A stretch of DNA of 64,000 nucleotides from Chryseobacterium gleum (lineage in GTDB: Bacteria > Bacteroidota > Bacteroidia > Flavobacteriales_D > Crocinitomicaceae). The stretch's first letter is position 1, and each line of letters opens with the position of its first letter. The stretch covers positions 157,736-221,735 of the forward strand of contig CAMDFX010000004.1 in NCBI GenBank assembly GCA_945897805.1. The letters run 5' to 3'. The translations under genes were made by a program, and so were the position numbers. This document shows, piece after piece, positions 39,953-48,849 of the stretch. The notes beneath the pieces are model-generated. The model saw only the letters and a list, made by a program, of their open reading frames with translations, searched no databases and was not told where the DNA came from.

Positions 39953-42088
39953 TTATTTCATCAATTTCATTTCTTTTACTAAGTGAGTTGCACCAGCATA
40001 TTTGTCCATCACCCACATCACGTAGCGAATATCAACCACTACATTTCTACATCTAGTTGGGTCAAACATGTAATCACTCATCGTACTTTCCCAAGTTCTG
40101 TCAAAATTCAATCCCATCAAATAGCCGTTTGCATTCAATACGGGCGAACCAGAATTTCCTCCAGTGGTATGATTCGAACCTGAAAAACAAACCCACAATT
40201 CGCCATTTTGCGCATAATCGCCAAAATCTTTTTTCTGGTAGATGTCTAACATTCCTGGAAGCAATTCAAAATCTGGATTGCCAGTTTTGTATTTTTCGAT
40301 GATTCCTGCAGTAGTGGTATGCTCTGTATAGGCCATTCCATCTCTTGGCGCTGAACCTTCTAATTTGCCATAAGTAATTCTTAAAGTACTATTTGCATCC
40401 GGCCAATGTTTTCCTTCAGGATACATTTTTTGTTTTCCTTCCACATAAACTTTCAATAAATCGTCCATTTGCGTGTATAAACTTCTTACGCCAGGCAAAA
40501 TTTTTGATTGATAAATTGTGGTAATTTCAAAATACAACAAATATCCTGGGTCCTTCATCACGGAAGTAACAGATTTTTCTTTGAAATTATCATAAAACGC
40601 CAACAATCGGTCTTTGTTTGTCAATACAGATTTACTATAAATTGCTTTCGACCATGCAGCTGTATTTTGTTTTTTCACAATGGCAGATACATTCGCTGGA
40701 TTCATTTGTTTAATGTATTCCTCGTGCAATAAATTAAAAATTTGTTGATCAATATTCGCATCGTAGTCTTTGAAAAACTTTTCTGCTCCGTCTCTATATC
40801 TAGTGATTTTGGCGGTCAATTCTCCACTTTCTTTGTATTTCGTGTAGTTTTTAACGATGTCATCCACGCCACGTGCTATTTTTAAAAACTCAGGTCCAAT
40901 ATTCAAATATTCCGATGTCATCGCATATCCAAAATCGTATTGCACATTTTCGCTGATTAATTTCTTCATTTTCTCAACGACTGTGCCATAAGTGTCTTTC
41001 CAAAGTGGATTTGAAAGTGCTTTTTCAGTGTATTCTTTTTCTGCGGCTTCTTTCATTGCTACTGCACCCAAACTTTCTAAACCATCTACTTGACCAATCC
41101 ATTTTTTGTAAGCATTCGCTATACTTGCTTGTTTGGCGCTGTATTGAATACGAATTTGATCTGAAGAACGCATTCCAGCATCAATAACAGAAAGAGATTT
41201 TTCACGCATTTTGATTCTAGCAGGTCTTTCTTTTTCAATAATGTGTTTGATTTGCGTAGAAACTAAATGTTGCTCCGTGGTGCCAGGAAATCCATAAACC
41301 ATCGTAAATTCTCCAGGAATTCTATTCCCCGCAGCGATTGGCAGGAAGTGGAGTGGAGTGTAAGGAACGTTATCCTTGGAGTAAGGCGCTGGTTGATTGT
41401 CTTTTCCAACATAAATTCTGAAAACAGAAAAATCGCCGGTATGACGCGGCCAAACCCAGTTATCGGTATCGCCGCCAAATTTTCCAATTGCATTGGGAGG
41501 AGTTCCAACTAATCGAATATCTAAGAAAAGCTCAGTCACCATGCAGTAATAGCTGTTTCCATAGTCAAAAGCTTTGATGTCGGCTTGATAGTTTGTTCCA
41601 TCAATCATTTTCTTTTTCAATGCTTCAATATTTTTAGCAATAATCGCTTGTCGTTGCGCTAAATCTTGAATTCCCTCAGTTCCTTTCAAAACTTCTTTGG
41701 TCAAATCTTCAATTCGGACAATGCGCATGGCCGTCAATCCAGGATTTGTTAATTCTTCATCGTAATTTTTTGCCCAAAAGCCATTTTTTAAGTAATCTTT
41801 TTCAAGGGAAGAATGAGATTGAATTTGGGAATATCCACAATGGTGATTGGTTAAAATCAAACCTTTGTCTGAAACGATTTCAGCGGTACATCCGCCGCCA
41901 AATTGCAAAATGGCATCTTTGATACTTGCTTTGTTAACGCTGTAAATATCTTCAGCAGTGAGTTTCATTCCCATGGCTTGCATGTCATTTTGAAAAGCAG
42001 CAATTAATGAAGGAATAAGCATTCCTTCTTCGGCTTTTGAGAAGAAAATTGTAAACGCAAAACTGATAGAAAGTATAATTCTTTTCAT
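39953..42088 (-). CDS. S46 family dipeptidyl-peptidase, DPP11-like
   Basis: 711 residues, full length for the family (about 700-720). A signal peptide occupies about residues 1-19 (MKRIILSISFAFTIFFSKA), so it is periplasmic. Catalytic residues: His83 in TNHHCGY, an Asp in GDTDNWVWPRHTGD (about 204-217) and Ser646 in GGNSGSP. Eighteen residues after the Ser is Arg664 (NFDRTW), the position that selects acidic P1 residues in DPP11; DPP7 has Gly there. It therefore likely removes dipeptides ending in Asp or Glu. A single-gene unit. Confidence 0.93.
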   Translation of the reverse strand: MKRIILSISFAFTIFFSKAEEGMLIPSLIAAFQNDMQAMGMKLTAEDIYSVNKASIKDAILQFGGGCTAEIVSDKGLILTNHHCGYSQIQSHSSLEKDYLKNGFWAKNYDEELTNPGLTAMRIVRIEDLTKEVLKGTEGIQDLAQRQAIIAKNIEALKKKMIDGTNYQADIKAFDYGNSYYCMVTELFLDIRLVGTPPNAIGKFGGDTDNWVWPRHTGDFSVFRIYVGKDNQPAPYSKDNVPYTPLHFLPIAAGNRIPGEFTMVYGFPGTTEQHLVSTQIKHIIEKERPARIKMREKSLSVIDAGMRSSDQIRIQYSAKQASIANAYKKWIGQVDGLESLGAVAMKEAAEKEYTEKALSNPLWKDTYGTVVEKMKKLISENVQYDFGYAMTSEYLNIGPEFLKIARGVDDIVKNYTKYKESGELTAKITRYRDGAEKFFKDYDANIDQQIFNLLHEEYIKQMNPANVSAIVKKQNTAAWSKAIYSKSVLTNKDRLLAFYDNFKEKSVTSVMKDPGYLLYFEITTIYQSKILPGVRSLYTQMDDLLKVYVEGKQKMYPEGKHWPDANSTLRITYGKLEGSAPRDGMAYTEHTTTAGIIEKYKTGNPDFELLPGMLDIYQKKDFGDYAQNGELWVCFSGSNHTTGGNSGSPVLNANGYLMGLNFDRTWESTMSDYMFDPTRCRNVVVDIRYVMWVMDKYAGATHLVKEMKLMK

Positions 42089-42180
42089 GAAATTAATTTT
42101 AGTGGCTCAAATATATCATTTAAAGCGCTAAAGTTTTCTAAATTTTGGTTTAGAACATTTATTTTTTGCAAATTTGTGCT

Positions 42181-42837
42181 GTGAAATTTATTGATTTAGC
42201 ATTTCGATTAGGCGTAGTTTTTGCCATTTTTGGATTCATTTGGGGAACCTTGAGTTTACTTTTAACCTTAGCGAGAGGGGGAAGAACGAAAACGGTTTTG
42301 GAAGAATATTTACTGAAATCAGTTCAATATTTTTTCTTGGTAAATGTCACTTTCTTATTTTGTGTGCAAAAGGAAGATTCTAGTATTTTGATGCCGAACG
42401 AATTAATCCTTGCTGGATTGATCTTGATCATTTATTTCACAGGAAAACTACAAAACAGGCAAAATCGTTCCGCGATTTTTAAAATGGCAGGAAATCCGAT
42501 GCCAGCAATTTCAACCATGTTTAATGTAAAAGCGGAAATTATTGTAATTACATTCTCTATTTTGTTTTTTACAGCTTTTGTTTTTTTTCCTGATTATGCT
42601 CAAAATCCTATTAGTCTATGGTTTTATAACAGCATTTTGGATATAGAAAGTACGCTCATTTTTGGATTTATGTTTAAAGTTATTGGATTTTTTGTGCTGA
42701 CAAGTATTCTTTTTAAACTGTTGAACGGTTTTTCATACCTACTTTCTGGCGCACCCTTGGTAAAAGTAAATCGCCAGTTTCAATCCCGAAACAAGAATGA
42801 TGATAATAAATTTGATGATTTCGAGGAGTTAGATTAG
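42181..42837 (+). CDS. Multi-pass membrane protein, unknown
   Basis: 218 residues from the GTG at 42181, which opens VKFIDLAFRLGVVF. An upstream TTG at 42166 is in frame, but the GTG gives the better opening. Hydrophobic helices fall at about 5-35, 48-66, 77-92, 118-140 and 153-178, and the last 25 residues are a charged tail (RNKNDDNKFDDFEELD). I do not recognise the family; it may be restricted to Flavobacteriales. Divergent from the S46 peptidase across 92 bp. Confidence 0.7.
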   Translation: MKFIDLAFRLGVVFAIFGFIWGTLSLLLTLARGGRTKTVLEEYLLKSVQYFFLVNVTFLFCVQKEDSSILMPNELILAGLILIIYFTGKLQNRQNRSAIFKMAGNPMPAISTMFNVKAEIIVITFSILFFTAFVFFPDYAQNPISLWFYNSILDIESTLIFGFMFKVIGFFVLTSILFKLLNGFSYLLSGAPLVKVNRQFQSRNKNDDNKFDDFEELD

Positions 42838-42870
42838 AAATTACTAATTTCTAAATCCTAATTTTCTCCA

Positions 42871-43446
42871 TCACTTAATTTTCACTTTGGCAAGAATATC
42901 GTCAATTAAAACCCTATTTAGCGTATCAGAATACGAGAAAGTCATTGAATAGAAGTATCCATTTATTTCCGTTGCATACTCATCCATAAACAAGATTTGG
43001 GATTCTTCTAAAAGCAAAACTCTATTTCGAAAAAAGTCTGTTTCTGCAATTTTTATTTCTTTTATAAATTCTCGATGTTCATCTTTTTCATACAACATTC
43101 CTAAATTTTCATTAGAATCTTTGAGATATTGCAGCAATGTTTCGTCGCTTGAAAATGGATTTTTTTTGTGACCAACAATATTTAAAGAAATGATTGCATT
43201 TTGATTTTCATCAAATAGATCTGCTTCTAAAAAGTGGGGACTGAATGTAGATTTGTATTTTTTACTTGTATCTACAGTCCATGTTTCTGGAAGTGAAACT
43301 TCTAAGCCTAAAAATAAATTTGAATAAACGTTATTTGCTACTTTTCCATAGTCAAATTTTGGCTTATTTTTATGACTAGAGTTTCCACCTAAACAAGCGC
43401 TAAGAATAAAGATAGTTGAGACTACAATGGGTATAAAAATTTTCAT
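42871..43446 (-). CDS. Lipoprotein, unknown
   Basis: 191 residues when started at the ATG at 43446, chosen because it opens a lipoprotein signal (MKIFIPIVVSTIFILSAC, Cys18). An in-frame start 8 codons earlier is less likely. The mature part (SLPETWTVDTSKKYKSTF...) is beta-rich and resembles PsbP-like or DUF1795-like domains, but this is weak. No partner is evident. Convergent with the membrane protein at 42181. Confidence 0.75.
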   Translation of the reverse strand: MKIFIPIVVSTIFILSACLGGNSSHKNKPKFDYGKVANNVYSNLFLGLEVSLPETWTVDTSKKYKSTFSPHFLEADLFDENQNAIISLNIVGHKKNPFSSDETLLQYLKDSNENLGMLYEKDEHREFIKEIKIAETDFFRNRVLLLEESQILFMDEYATEINGYFYSMTFSYSDTLNRVLIDDILAKVKIK

Positions 43447-43551
43447 AAAATGTGTCTTTTTTGGATTCAAATCTAAATTAATTTTTCAACAATTCTGAAT
43501 TTATTTCAAAAGATAACCTTATTATTTAACTTTATACAAAATTAAACAACT

Positions 43552-44313
43552 ATGAAGATTATTTCTTTTAATGTTAACGGAATAAGAGCAATTGCTCAAA
43601 AAACATTTTTTAAAGACATGTTAAATGTTAGTGCTGACGTTATTTGTTTGCAAGAAACAAAAGCTTCTGTCGAGCAAGTTTTAGAAACTTTGAAGCCCCT
43701 AACAGAATTTCATATTTATGCCAATGAATCAGTAAAAAAAGGATATTCAGGCACTGCAATTTTAACAAAAACAGCTCCACTTTCGATCACATTTGATATG
43801 GAAATAGAAGAACACGACCAGGAGGGGAGGGTTACTTGTGCAGAGTTTGCTGATTTCTTTTTGATTTCAGTGTATGTTCCAAATTCAGGAAGTGAATTAT
43901 TAAGATTAGGATACAGGCAAAAATGGGATGCTGATTTTTTAAATTACTTAAAAGAATTGGAGACTAAAAAACCTGTAGTCGTTTGTGGCGATTTTAATGT
44001 TGCGCACAAAGAAATAGATTTAGCTAGACCAAAAGCGAATTACAATAAGTCTGCTGGTTTTATGCAAGAAGAAATCAATGGAATGGATGCTTACCAAGAA
44101 GCTGGATTAGTTGATATTTTTAGGAAAATAAATCCAACGGACGTAAAATATTCTTGGTGGTCATATAGAGGTGGAGCTCGTGAAAAGAATGTTGGCTGGA
44201 GAATTGATTATTTTTTAGTGACAGAAAGTTTTCTTCCAAAAGTAAAATCTTCCTTTATTTTGAATGAAGTTTTTGGTTCTGACCATTGTCCTGTGGGAAT
44301 CGAACTAGTTTAG
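43552..44313 (+). CDS. xth: Exodeoxyribonuclease III / AP endonuclease
   Basis: 253 residues, the normal ExoIII length. Conserved motifs: SFNVNGIRA (about 4-12), ICLQETKA (about 31-38), GDFNVAHKEIDLARP (about 144-158), WSYR..AREKNVGWRIDYFLV (about 202-223) and GSDHCPVGIEL (about 242-252). These give the metal- and phosphate-binding Asn, Glu, Asp and His. It cleaves abasic sites and trims 3' ends in base excision repair. A single gene followed by a bidirectional terminator. Confidence 0.93.
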   Translation: MKIISFNVNGIRAIAQKTFFKDMLNVSADVICLQETKASVEQVLETLKPLTEFHIYANESVKKGYSGTAILTKTAPLSITFDMEIEEHDQEGRVTCAEFADFFLISVYVPNSGSELLRLGYRQKWDADFLNYLKELETKKPVVVCGDFNVAHKEIDLARPKANYNKSAGFMQEEINGMDAYQEAGLVDIFRKINPTDVKYSWWSYRGGAREKNVGWRIDYFLVTESFLPKVKSSFILNEVFGSDHCPVGIELV

Positions 44314-44400
44314 TTTTATTGCAATCAACTTACATTTTTTCTAAATATAACAATATTGCAAAGGCTAAAAAATGCATCTATTAATCCTTGTTTTAATCAC

Positions 44401-44438
44401 AAAAAAAGCTGTAATCTTCTAGTGATACAGCTTTTTTT
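44401..44438. terminator. Bidirectional terminator between xth and frr
   Basis: A palindrome with arms AAAAAAAGCTGTA and TACAGCTTTTTTT around a 12-nt loop; T runs follow on both strands. Confidence 0.85.
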
Positions 44439-44463
44439 AGTCTTATATTAAATCAAATAAAAA

Positions 44464-45027
44464 TTAGATAGTCATAATGTCTTTCTCCTTGGCATCAATA
44501 ATATCCTCCGCTTTTTTGATGTAAATATTGGTGATGTTTTGCACTTCGATTTCAGCACTTTTTGCTAAATCTTCTGACATTCCTTCCGTTTTTAAGTCTT
44601 TGATCATGTCGATGCCATCTTTTCGGTTGTTTCTGATACCAACTTTAGCATGTTCTCCTTCTGCTTTGGCCTTTTTTACCATTTCCCGTCGACGTTCTTC
44701 TGTCAAAGGAGGAACATTAATCAAAATCACTTCGCCGTTGTTTTGAGGGGCAAATCCAAGGTTAGAATTGATAATTCCTTTGGCGATTTCTGGCAACATG
44801 GCTCTCTCCCAAGGTTGAACTGTAATTGTTCTTGCATCCAAAGTTGAAATATTAGCCACTTGCGTAATTGGAGTAGGGGAACCGTAATAATCCACCATCA
44901 CGCTTTGTATCATCGATGGGGTAGCTTTACCCGCGCGGACTTTTTGAAGCTCATTTTCTAAATGAATGAGTGTTTTTGCATTTGAGCTTTTTAACTCATC
45001 ATAAATCATTTCAATCTCTTCAGTCAT
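44464..45027 (-). CDS. frr: Ribosome recycling factor
   Basis: 187 residues from the ATG at 45027 (MTEEIEMIYDELK); two in-frame codons upstream (TTG ATT) are not needed. It matches RRF: KVRAGKATPSMIQSVMVDYYGSPTPI (about 30-55), ARTITVQPWERAM (about 65-77), NVPPLTEERRREMVKKA (about 103-119), and VGIRNNRKDGID (about 129-140). With EF-G it splits post-termination ribosomes. It follows pyrH by 42 bp in the same direction, the classical pairing. Confidence 0.97.
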   Translation of the reverse strand: MTEEIEMIYDELKSSNAKTLIHLENELQKVRAGKATPSMIQSVMVDYYGSPTPITQVANISTLDARTITVQPWERAMLPEIAKGIINSNLGFAPQNNGEVILINVPPLTEERRREMVKKAKAEGEHAKVGIRNNRKDGIDMIKDLKTEGMSEDLAKSAEIEVQNITNIYIKKAEDIIDAKEKDIMTI

Positions 45028-45069
45028 AATCAATTTGTAATTGAAATTGGAAATATATTTTATTGTATC

Positions 45070-45777
45070 TTAGTTTTGAACAATCGTTCCTACTTTTTCA
45101 CCTTCCAATAATTTTTTCAAATTACCTGGTGTGTCCATGTCGAAAACAATAATTGGCAAGTCATTTTCTTTACACAACGTAAAAGCTGTCATGTCCATTA
45201 CCTGCAATCCTTTGCTGTAAACGTCATCAAAAGTGATTGTTTCGTATTTGGTAGCACTTGGATCTTTGAATGGATCTGCAGTGTAAATTCCGTCAACTCT
45301 TGTGCCCTTCAGAATCACATCTGCATTGATTTCAATCGCTCGCAATGAAGCCGCTGAATCAGTTGTGAAATAAGGGTTTCCAGTTCCTGCTCCGAATATT
45401 ACAACGCGTCCTTTTTCTAGATGTCGAACAGCACGCCTTCTAACATAAGGTTCTGCGATTTCTTTCATTTCGATTGCAGATTGCAACCTGGTTTTTATTC
45501 CCACAGATTCTAAAGCTGCTTGCAAAGCCATGCTGTTAATCATTGTTGCTAGCATTCCCATATAATCGCCATGAGTTCTGTCCATTCCGCCTTCTTCTGC
45601 TTGAACACCTCTGAAAATATTTCCTCCACCAATTACAATTGCTACTTCTATGCCTTTTTCACAAATTTCTTTGATTTGTGTGGCGTAAGAATTGATTCTA
45701 TTATTATCAATTCCAAATTGTTTATCGCCCATTAATGACTCCCCACTTAATTTTAGAAGTATGCGTTTGTATTTCAT
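45070..45777 (-). CDS. pyrH: UMP kinase
   Basis: 235 residues from the ATG at 45777 ([17 protein letters not shown]), giving the usual length; an upstream TTG would add 6 residues. Nucleotide-binding motifs are [10 protein letters not shown] (5-14), [10 protein letters not shown] (about 50-59), [13 protein letters not shown] (about 130-142) and [14 protein letters not shown] (about 156-169). It phosphorylates UMP to UDP as a hexamer. Located between tsf and frr, as in many Bacteroidota. Confidence 0.97.
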   Translation of the reverse strand: MKYKRILLKLSGESLMGDKQFGIDNNRINSYATQIKEICEKGIEVAIVIGGGNIFRGVQAEEGGMDRTHGDYMGMLATMINSMALQAALESVGIKTRLQSAIEMKEIAEPYVRRRAVRHLEKGRVVIFGAGTGNPYFTTDSAASLRAIEINADVILKGTRVDGIYTADPFKDPSATKYETITFDDVYSKGLQVMDMTAFTLCKENDLPIIVFDMDTPGNLKKLLEGEKVGTIVQN

Positions 45778-45880
45778 ATTACTTAAATTTTTCAAAAGAT
45801 GCAGGCAAATATAGTCAAAAAAGCAAAAAATAAGATACTAATTGAAATGCTTCTTTTTCAAAAGTGAGAAATAGACATAA

Positions 45881-45912
45881 AAAAAGGGTTAGATAAAATC
45901 CAACCCTTTAAA
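45881..45912 (-). terminator. Terminator after tsf
   Basis: AAAGGGTTAGAT / ATCCAACCCTTT stem (11 of 12 paired) with T-rich flanks on the minus strand, between tsf and pyrH. It may attenuate read-through from the ribosomal genes. Confidence 0.75.
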
Positions 45913-45929
45913 AAAAATATTTAAATTAT

Positions 45930-46760
45930 CTATTTCATAGCGAAACGCTCAAAAGAAGATACTGTTAAACCTTTTTCAGCTGAGTTCAAAAATTCCTCAA
46001 CAGTTACTTTGTTATCGCGCACAAATTGTTGGCTTAACAAGGTGTTTTCTTGGAAAAATTTATTCAGACGTCCTTGAGAAATTTTCTCAGCCATTTCAGC
46101 TGGTTTTCCCTCTTGGATAGCCAATTCTTTTCCAATTTCCAATTCACGGTCAATCGTGTTTTGGTCGATACCTTCTTTGTTTAATGCCAATGGATTCATT
46201 GCCGCAATTTGCATCGCAACTTGTTTTCCAGCGTCTTCAGCAGCAGCGGAGTTTACTGTCAATCCAACCAAAGTAGCCAATTGGTTACCTGGGTGATTGT
46301 AAGCAGAAACTTGTTCAGCACTGATTTTTGAATATTTAGAAAGATCTAATTTTTCACCAACAACACCTACGTGTTCAGTGATTTTTTCTTCCACAGACAA
46401 TTTATCGTTGTAAGGAAGCGCTTTCAATTCTTCAATCGTATTTGGTAGATGCTTCAAAGCAACATCAACCAAAGATTGCATAAAAGCTCTGAAATTATCA
46501 TTCATTGCCACGAAATCAGTTTCGCAATTCAATGCCATCATAACGCCATTTTTTCCATCAGCAGAAGCTTGTGAAAAAATTAAACCTTCTTTAGCTTCGT
46601 TTTCACCGCGTTTTGCAGCGATTTTTTGTCCTTTTTTACGAAGGATATCGATTGCTGTTTCAAAATCTCCATTAGATTCTGTCAATGCATTCTTGCAATC
46701 CATCATTCCTGCACCAGTTTGTTGGCGCAATTTATTTACATCTGCAGCTGTAATTGCCAT
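45930..46760 (-). CDS. tsf: Elongation factor Ts
   Basis: 276 residues. The N-terminal UBA-like domain (MAITAADVNKLRQQTGAGMMDCKNAL) and the TDFVAMNDNFRAF nucleotide-exchange segment (about 81-93) are clear. It exchanges GDP for GTP on EF-Tu during translation elongation. It lies 24 bp after rpsB in the same direction, the standard rpsB-tsf pair. Confidence 0.98.
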   Translation of the reverse strand: MAITAADVNKLRQQTGAGMMDCKNALTESNGDFETAIDILRKKGQKIAAKRGENEAKEGLIFSQASADGKNGVMMALNCETDFVAMNDNFRAFMQSLVDVALKHLPNTIEELKALPYNDKLSVEEKITEHVGVVGEKLDLSKYSKISAEQVSAYNHPGNQLATLVGLTVNSAAAEDAGKQVAMQIAAMNPLALNKEGIDQNTIDRELEIGKELAIQEGKPAEMAEKISQGRLNKFFQENTLLSQQFVRDNKVTVEEFLNSAEKGLTVSSFERFAMK

Positions 46761-46784
46761 GATCGTAAAATTTTTATTGTTTGA

Positions 46785-47657
46785 TTAATCTTCTTTCGTT
46801 TCTTCCTTTGTTTCTGCGATCTCCTCAGTTACCTCTGGAGTAGCTTCAACAATTACCTCTGGAGTAGCTTGAATAATTACTTCTGGAGTAGCTTCAGCAA
46901 TTACTTCTGGAGTAGCTACCTCTGCTACATCTGATACATCTGTTTTGTCTGTACCTTTTTCTTTGGTATTTTTTCTATCTTCCAAACCTAATTTGATAGC
47001 ATCACAAATCGCATCCAAAATAATTGAACTTGATTTTGTAGCATCATCATTTGCTGGAATCGGAAAATCAACAAATTTTGGATTTGAATTGGTATCTACC
47101 ATTGCGAAGATTGGAATGTTCAATCTTTTTGCTTCGTGCATTGCGATATTCTCTTTTAAGATATCTACCAAGAAAATAGCTGCTGGTTGACGCGTCATAT
47201 CAGCAATAGAACCAAAGTTTTTTTCCAACTTTTCACGTTGGCGAGTTTTGAATAAACGCTCTCTTTTAGAAAGTGTATCCCACGTTCCATCTGTCTTCAT
47301 TTTATCAATGGAAGCCATTTTACGAATCGATTTACGAGTCGTTTGGAAATTGGTCAACATACCACCTGACCAGCGTTCTGTTACGAACGGCATGTTTACA
47401 GCTTTTACGCGTTCAGATACGATTTCTTTCGCTTGTTTCTTTGTAGCTACGAAAAGAACTTTTTTACCTGATTTTGCGATTTGTGTCATCGCCGCGCATG
47501 CTTGATCAAGATGAGCAATTGTCTTATTTAGATCGATAATGTGGATACCTTTCTTCTCATCGAAGATGTATGGTGCCATTGCTGGATTCCACTTTCTTTT
47601 TTGGTGACCGAAGTGTACACCTGCGTCTAGTAACTCTTGAAAACCTATTTTTGACAT
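46785..47657 (-). CDS. rpsB: Ribosomal protein S2 with C-terminal repeat extension
   Basis: 290 residues; S2 is usually about 230-260. Residues 1-225 are a normal S2 (LLDAGVHFGHQKRKWNPAMAPYIF; FPIPANDDATKSSSIILDAICDAI). After about residue 235 comes an acidic tail with four 8-residue repeats TPEVIxEA and a Glu-rich end. The core binds the 30S head-platform neck next to S1. The tail is low-complexity and its role unknown; similar tails occur in other Bacteroidota S2 proteins as far as I recall. Paired with tsf. Confidence 0.97.
   Translation of the reverse strand: MSKIGFQELLDAGVHFGHQKRKWNPAMAPYIFDEKKGIHIIDLNKTIAHLDQACAAMTQIAKSGKKVLFVATKKQAKEIVSERVKAVNMPFVTERWSGGMLTNFQTTRKSIRKMASIDKMKTDGTWDTLSKRERLFKTRQREKLEKNFGSIADMTRQPAAIFLVDILKENIAMHEAKRLNIPIFAMVDTNSNPKFVDFPIPANDDATKSSSIILDAICDAIKLGLEDRKNTKEKGTDKTDVSDVAEVATPEVIAEATPEVIIQATPEVIVEATPEVTEEIAETKEETKED
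46827..46926. repeat. Four 24-bp repeats in the rpsB tail
   Basis: ACYTCTGGAGTAGC recurs at 46831, 46855, 46879 and 46903 (24-bp period, in frame, 8 residues). A slippage-prone microsatellite-like tract in an essential gene. Confidence 0.8.
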
Positions 47658-47776
47658 TTTAGTATTGTTTTTTAATTGTTTACGTTCCTTTAGTAATCAG
47701 CGTATTGAGGGATTAATCAAATGACTAACAATGCACAACCGCTTGGATACTAAACAACCGCCAAAATATTTGAATA

Positions 47777-48163
47777 TTAACGTTTTGAGAATTGAAATTT
47801 CTTACGTGCTTTTGGCTGTCCTGGTTTTTTACGTTCTACCATTCTTGGGTCACGCGTCATTAAACCTTCAGCTTTCAATGCTGGTTTCATATCCTCAGAT
47901 ATTTTTACAAGTGCTCTGGAAATACCCAAACGAATCGCCTCAGCTTGTCCGTTGATACCTCCACCCATTACATTTACAGTTACATCATATTGATCAACAG
48001 TATCCGTCAATTTGAAAGGATGTTGAATTTTTGATTGTAACATCGCAACAGGAAAGAACTCTTTGTATTCTTTTTTATTTACGATAACTTTACCAGTACC
48101 TTTTTTCATGTAAACTCTGGCAACGGAAGTTTTTCTTCTTCCTAATGTGTTGATTATTTCCAT
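47777..48163 (-). CDS. rpsI: Ribosomal protein S9
   Basis: 128 residues, full length. NTLGRRKTSVARVYMKKGTG opens it and the C-terminus RKKFQFSKR is the conserved basic tail that contacts tRNA in the P site. It lies 2 bp after rplM, the usual L13-S9 pair. A 119-bp gap separates it from rpsB. Confidence 0.98.
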   Translation of the reverse strand: MEIINTLGRRKTSVARVYMKKGTGKVIVNKKEYKEFFPVAMLQSKIQHPFKLTDTVDQYDVTVNVMGGGINGQAEAIRLGISRALVKISEDMKPALKAEGLMTRDPRMVERKKPGQPKARKKFQFSKR

Positions 48164-48165
48164 AA

Positions 48166-48624
48166 TTATTTTTTAGATGAGCTAAAAGTAATTACTTCAG
48201 GTTTTTGAGCTTCTTGTTTGTGCTCAGTTCCTACGTAAACTTTCAAGTTAGTAAATAAATTACGTCCCAAAGTATTTTTTGGCAACATTCCTTTTACAGC
48301 CTTCTCAATCAATCGTTGAGGATGTTTTTGTAAAATTTCTTGTGCAGTCAAAATTCTTTGCCCACCTGGGTATCCCGTGTAACGGATATACTCCTTGTTC
48401 ACTAATTTAGTACCAGAAAATGATACTTTTTCTGCATTAATAACAATTACGTTATCTCCGCAGTCTGCGTGTGGTGTGAAGTTTGGTTTGTGTTTCCCAC
48501 GTATCAACTTCGCTACCTCACTAGCCAATCGACCAACTGTTTGGCCTTCGGCATCTACTAACAACCACCTCTTTCCAGAGGTTTCCGTGTTCGCAGACTT
48601 CGTTTTGTAACTTAATGTATCCAC
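48166..48624 (-). CDS. rplM: Ribosomal protein L13
   Basis: 152 residues. KRWLLVDAEGQTVGRLASEVAKLIRGKHKP and KVYVGTEHKQEAQKPE are L13 hallmarks, and YTGYPGG marks the central loop. Part of the 50S subunit. It heads the rplM-rpsI unit and has a well-formed promoter (48669-48700). A small GC-rich hairpin in its leader could take part in autoregulation. Confidence 0.98.
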   Translation of the reverse strand: MDTLSYKTKSANTETSGKRWLLVDAEGQTVGRLASEVAKLIRGKHKPNFTPHADCGDNVIVINAEKVSFSGTKLVNKEYIRYTGYPGGQRILTAQEILQKHPQRLIEKAVKGMLPKNTLGRNLFTNLKVYVGTEHKQEAQKPEVITFSSSKK

Positions 48625-48651
48625 AATAAATATTAATTAAATAAGACAATT

Positions 48652-48667
48652 CCCCTAATTTGGGGGT
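48652..48667 (-). promoter_or_regulatory. Small leader hairpin before rplM
   Basis: On the minus strand the leader contains CCCCCAAATTAGGGG just after the promoter, a 4-bp G-C stem with a short loop. It could be part of a ribosomal-protein leader structure; evidence is only the short stem. Confidence 0.3.
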
Positions 48668-48668
48668 G

Positions 48669-48700
48669 CAAAGATACAACTTAAAGATTTTATTAACAAA
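48669..48700 (-). promoter_or_regulatory. Promoter of rplM-rpsI
   Basis: Minus-strand TTTG (48697-48700) and TATCTTTG (48669-48676), 20 bp apart, form a canonical Bacteroidota -33/-7 pair. Confidence 0.75.
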
Positions 48701-48849
48701 CGAATTTTGAAATATATTCAATTTCGTGCAAGGAACGCTAAAATATATGCGATTTCAGTTCTATCTGAAGTCAAAAAAAAATAGATTGAATCAAAAAAGC
48801 TGCGATTAAATCAATTTTTGTTTCCTACATCGTAACTTTTTCGTCTTTT

